A DNA stretch of 64,000 nucleotides from Oegoconia quadripuncta (taxonomy: Eukaryota; Arthropoda; Insecta; Lepidoptera; Autostichidae). Position numbers and translations under genes: made by a program. The DNA is taken from assembly GCA_949316235.1 (NCBI GenBank), contig OX438743.1:20705771-20769770 (forward strand), written 5' to 3'. How positions within the stretch are numbered: the first letter of the stretch is position 1; every line of letters begins with the position of its first letter. Positions 60,974 to 64,000 of the stretch are shown piece by piece. Under the pieces are notes generated by a model, which did not search any database, was not told where the DNA came from, and worked only from the letters and a program-made list of their open reading frames with translations.

Positions 60974-61169
60974 AGGACAATTCAAGTACGAACAGTTCAA
61001 GTGTTAAGGCACATCGCTTGTCTATTTACTCAATTGACCAGAATCTAATCTTGCAAAGTGCTCGGATGTCGACAAATAGAGTAAACATTGTGATAAGAAC
61101 TGCTGGGGATTCAAGTGATGGGGGAGTATTTTTGCTTTATGTTATCAACACTTATATACCACTATACCA

Positions 61170-61400
61170 AAAGGTTGCGGGTTCGAATCCCGCTAGGGGC
61201 ATACGTTTGTGTGATGAATACGCATATGTGTACCCTGAGTTATGGATGTTTTCATTTCTAATAAATATTTATTTACCCAAAAAAATGTATTTATGTAGTA
61301 TATTAACCATAATTGGTATCCACAACACAAACCTGTTGCTTACTGTGGAACGAGATGGCGCTGTGTGTAGGTCTAAGGATAATTATTTATTTACTATTTA
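61170..61400 (+). mobile_element. SINE family S3, 5'-truncated
   Basis: It begins at the B box (GGTTCGAATCCCGCTAGGGG) and continues through ATGAATACGCATATGTGTAC, then TGTGGAACGAGATGGCGCTG, to ATTATTTATTTACTATTTAT. Confidence 0.7.
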
Positions 61401-61539
61401 TATGAGGGCTGATGAAATGTAGACTTTATTACCGATATTGATCTCCGTTGTTGTAGTGTCCGATCACGGCAACTGGGAAAAATATGAACGCGAAAGTACT
61501 TTGTCTCTCCGTATCCGATTTCCGAGCTTTTAAGCAGTT

Positions 61540-61818
61540 TTGCCACTCATATTACTGGCACTTTTAATTACGGTAGCCTTCTGCTATCCAGTTCCAGGTC
61601 CAGTATCCAGGTCACTGCAATCAGGCGCAGTCTGTGGTGTATACGAAATCGGGAGGCCGAGCTTCACTCGTCCTTCCCGATTGGATTGGCCTCAGTACCG
61701 CTTTGCATTTCATTGGCCACACTTCCATTTACCGAGGGGGGAAGTGGGAAACTTCTTTTCCTACTTACACACCCAATTTCTTTCTTTAAATAGTGTGGGG
61801 CCCAAAGTAGCAATATAA
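61540..61818 (+). other. Open frame with a signal-peptide-like start, unassigned
   Basis: 92 codons open from a TTG at 61540. The first residues (LPLILLALLITVAFCYPVPG) look like a secretory signal, and TTTTAAGCAG just upstream could be a splice acceptor. The region is unusually GC-rich for the neighbourhood. There is no ATG, no family match and no clear donor. It may be an exon of a small secreted protein or a chance frame in an LTR-like or other repeat. Confidence 0.2.
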
Positions 61819-62034
61819 TCAAGTAGGGCACCGTCTACCTTCAGTAGGCGCCGGGTTGAGTACCACTGTTGATCCTGGCTTACAGGAGTCATAGTGGGAG
61901 GTGTGTGGAGGTGGGATCCTGTCTCTCCTTTTGTTACCTTTTCACGATTAAACCTAAACTGATTGTATTGAAATTTAGCAGTGAGCTAATAAGCCTGGGA
62001 ACTGCAGAAGGATAGTAATTGACAAATGATTTTT
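61819..62034. other. Unassigned GC-richer DNA
   Basis: AGGCGCCGGGTTGAGTACCA, then GGAGGTGTGTGGAGGTGGGA. Could be part of an LTR or 5' UTR. Nothing conclusive. Confidence 0.25.
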
Positions 62035-62155
62035 TTTTTTTTTTATATGAGAGGGCGGCAAACGAGCATGCGGGTCACCTGATGGAAAGCAATCACCGCC
62101 GCCCATGGACACCCGCAACACCAAAAGGGTCACAGATGCGTTGCCGGCCTTTAAA
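62035..62155 (-). repeat. LINE family L1 3' end
   Basis: A T13 run, then ATATGAGAGGGCGGCAAACG, ending at GCGTTGCCGGCCTTTAA. The poly(A) on the minus strand shows orientation. Confidence 0.7.
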
Positions 62156-62621
62156 AATGAAGAAATACTTGTCAACATTACGAAGGATGGCGACGACGTA
62201 ACACTTCTTTCGCTTTGAGCTGAATTCATGGTAATTTTTAAGGTAAATTATACTCGATGGGGTAACCTGAGTCATCACATACATATCTCCCTAACTACCA
62301 CAAACACAAGCAAGTTGGCCTAGTTGTTATTGGCGGTATTTTGTAGCAGCTAGTTAATTGACGATTTTCATCGGGATTTCCTACACATAATTTTTTTTAT
62401 ATTAGGTAATACGTGTTCATTACAAGGGTCGGATCCCTTATTGTGCAGAAATACCGGACGGATCTGCGTATATGAATGCGGCCATATTAATCTATTACCT
62501 TACAATTTTATTTTTATTTATTTTTGTTTTCTTCTAGAGTTATAGTGGTATAGTGGTCTCTGTAAGTGTGTGTAAAAAGATAAATGACTATGAATGTCAT
62601 GCATGAGTCTTCGATGACGAC
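62156..62621. other. Nothing recognised
   Basis: No supported feature. Confidence 0.35.
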
Positions 62622-62622
62622 A

Positions 62623-62657
62623 TAGCTTTATCCGAATACCATATTCGGATAAAGCTA
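62623..62657. repeat. Perfect short palindrome
   Basis: TAGCTTTATCCGAATA, a three-base spacer, then its exact reverse complement. Confidence 0.75.
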
Positions 62658-63035
62658 TAATATATAGATTTTTGTGAGACCTGCAAACATATCTTTGTAA
62701 CTTTTCAGATAAATAAATACAAATATATTACGTGGGAGACATACAATTGAAAAATCTTTCATTTGAAAGTCTACATGCGCCACTGAGCTTAGAGGGGGGT
62801 TAGTCTACCCGTGGAGGCGCCGCGTTTCCCCTCGCAGCAGGGACACTCACCTTCATAGCAAAATATGTTTAGACCGTGTCCGCGTATTGCTTCGTGGGTT
62901 AACCTAAACTATGACCAAATGGCTTCACTCCAATTCTGCGAAGAAAGAAGTGAGAATCATAATATTCTTGTACTTCTTTGACCTTCTTTTTTATAAACAT
63001 TTATTGAAGAATAATGCGATAAAGGTTGGCTTAAG
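62658..63035. other. Nothing recognised
   Basis: No supported feature. Confidence 0.35.
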
Positions 63036-63326
63036 ATATGGAGAGGGCTATGATCGGCGTTTCACTACGGGATCGAATCAGCAATGAACGAACCATAGGC
63101 GAACGAAGGTTATAGCCCAGCATATTAGCAAGATGAAGTAGGCAGGCACATAGGTTGAAGAACTGATGGCCTGTGGGGAATTAAAGTTCTCGCACGCACA
63201 AGGTGGACAGATGATTTGATAAATTTCACAGGAAGTCGCTGGATGCAGGCCGCTTCCAATGGGTCACTCTGGAATTCTATGGGGGAGGCCCATGTTCTGC
63301 AGTGGACGTTCTGTAGCTGATATGAT
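63036..63326 (+). pseudogene. RTE-type LINE C-terminal remnant
   Basis: The + strand reads ISKMK.AGT then SRTHKVDR..L..FHRKSLDA and EAHVLQWTFCS, the usual RTE end. Frame breaks present. Confidence 0.6.
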
Positions 63327-63475
63327 TTTTTTAATGCACAACGTGTTGGTACCTCAATCACACCTGATGTTAAGTGAAGATGAGGTCGAACGTGGAAGCG
63401 TACTGACCCGAAACCTTAACACATTTGGGGGACTGGCTATCTTATCTCTGACAACCGGAACACGACAATGCTATT
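63327..63475 (-). repeat. SINE family S1, 3' fragment
   Basis: Reverse-strand tail with CACACCTGATGTTAAGTGAA and GGGGGACTGGCTATCTTATC. It stops exactly where the family H repeat begins (CTATTATAAATGTGAAAG). Confidence 0.65.
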
Positions 63476-63685
63476 ATAAATGTGAAAGGTTGGATGTTTG
63501 TTTGTTTGATTCCTCAATCACGGCGAAACGGATTTGGATGAAATTTGGTATATAGGTAGAACATACATTGGATTAAAACATACGATATTTTCAATCCCGA
63601 TAAAGTGAGTAGTTCCCGCGGGATAAACAAATTTCCGCGATAAAGTAGTTCCATGCAGGCGAAGTCGCACGCGGAAAGCTAGTGC
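63476..63685 (-). repeat. Family H repeat, reverse orientation
   Basis: TATTATAAATGTGAAAGG, TTCCTCAATCACGGCGAAAC, GGATTTGGATGAAATTTGGT, CCGCGGGATAAACAAATTTC, end CGCACGCGGAAAGCTAGT. Near full-length, and it interrupts a SINE. Confidence 0.7.
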
Positions 63686-64000
63686 AAAATACATTGAAAA
63701 CATTCGTGGAAACAGTCGCTAGACGAAAGGTTCGTACTACGCTGATCGCCGCGTAATTTCCGCTGATGTGTCATAGGTAATTTAAAAAACACTGCGAGCG
63801 TATTCATGCGAATTCTCGGTGCCGTACCTTCCGCAGGTGTGTCGCTACAATTAGTGATAAGGTCGCTAAATTGTACTCCTTTCTGTATTGTGTTTTGTAA
63901 AATGTATATTTTTTTTTTGTGCAATAAAGTGTATTTATATTGTATTGTACTACATAACCAAATCTTTGCTGCTGGGTATCACAATGTAAAATCGGTTCAA
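63686..64000. other. Window end: retroposon tail and unassigned DNA
   Basis: TTTGTGCAATAAAGTGTATT then TATATTGTATTG at 63917-63950 is a + strand retroposon 3' tail, as at 9638-9705 in reverse. The rest is unassigned. Confidence 0.4.

Overview
The window looks like lepidopteran (moth or butterfly) genomic DNA. It is AT-rich, intron-bearing and dominated by transposons: several tRNA-headed SINE families, RTE-type and R1-type LINE remnants, a lineage-typical short repeat with a pseudo-conserved 'TTCGCCGTGATTGAGCAA' core, a 5S-rRNA-like SINE, and Tc1/mariner-like and piggyBac-like non-autonomous elements. Taxonomy is inferred from these repeat types, not from a search.

Layout. (1) 1-7060: last five recognisable coding exons (1986-6587, + strand) and 3' UTR of a host gene whose 5' end lies outside the window. 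They encode a Ser/Asp/Lys-rich tail, probably cytoplasmic, with a compact conserved-looking patch (DYYDYEVNNAG...GSYLGMDPAFLVWIPPL); I do not recognise the gene. (2) 7.8-16.3 kb: nested repeats, including an R1-type retroposon with a 14-bp target duplication inside a foldback element, a 1.04-kb Tc1/mariner-like element with ~285-bp inverted repeats, and SINE/LINE clusters. (3) 16.4-32.4 kb, minus strand: a four-exon gene for a DUF7869-type protein. Exon 1 is at 32296-32436 and exons 2-4 at 16788-19134. One base is missing at an A7 run in exon 4. (4) Intron 1 of that gene holds the main item of the window: a 12,377-bp DNA transposon (19469-31845) with TIRs beginning CCCAGGTAGGAA, a candidate 2-bp CT target duplication, GACGTC-rich subterminal arrays, an uninterrupted 718-aa tnp2-like (CACTA/EnSpm-related) transposase, and an upstream seven-exon gene for a 356-aa DUF4806 protein. 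All DUF4806 exon phases join cleanly. A cluster of GCATGC palindromes lies upstream of that gene. (5) 32.5-64 kb: repeat-rich DNA with no convincing host gene. It holds SINEs, LINE 3' ends, foldback MITEs, a piggyBac-like TTAA element, and a LINE 3' end carrying a 21-bp minisatellite.

How it fits together. By family precedent, tnp2 would cut and paste the 12.4-kb element. The DUF4806 protein, encoded just upstream on the same strand, is a candidate accessory protein, and the GACGTC and GCATGC arrays are candidate binding sites. The element lies in the same orientation as the DUF7869 gene and expands an intron of about 0.8 kb to about 13 kb. Exon models were built by eye from splice sites and reading phase and have no transcript support. 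Family names come from memory of sequence signatures; no search was run.
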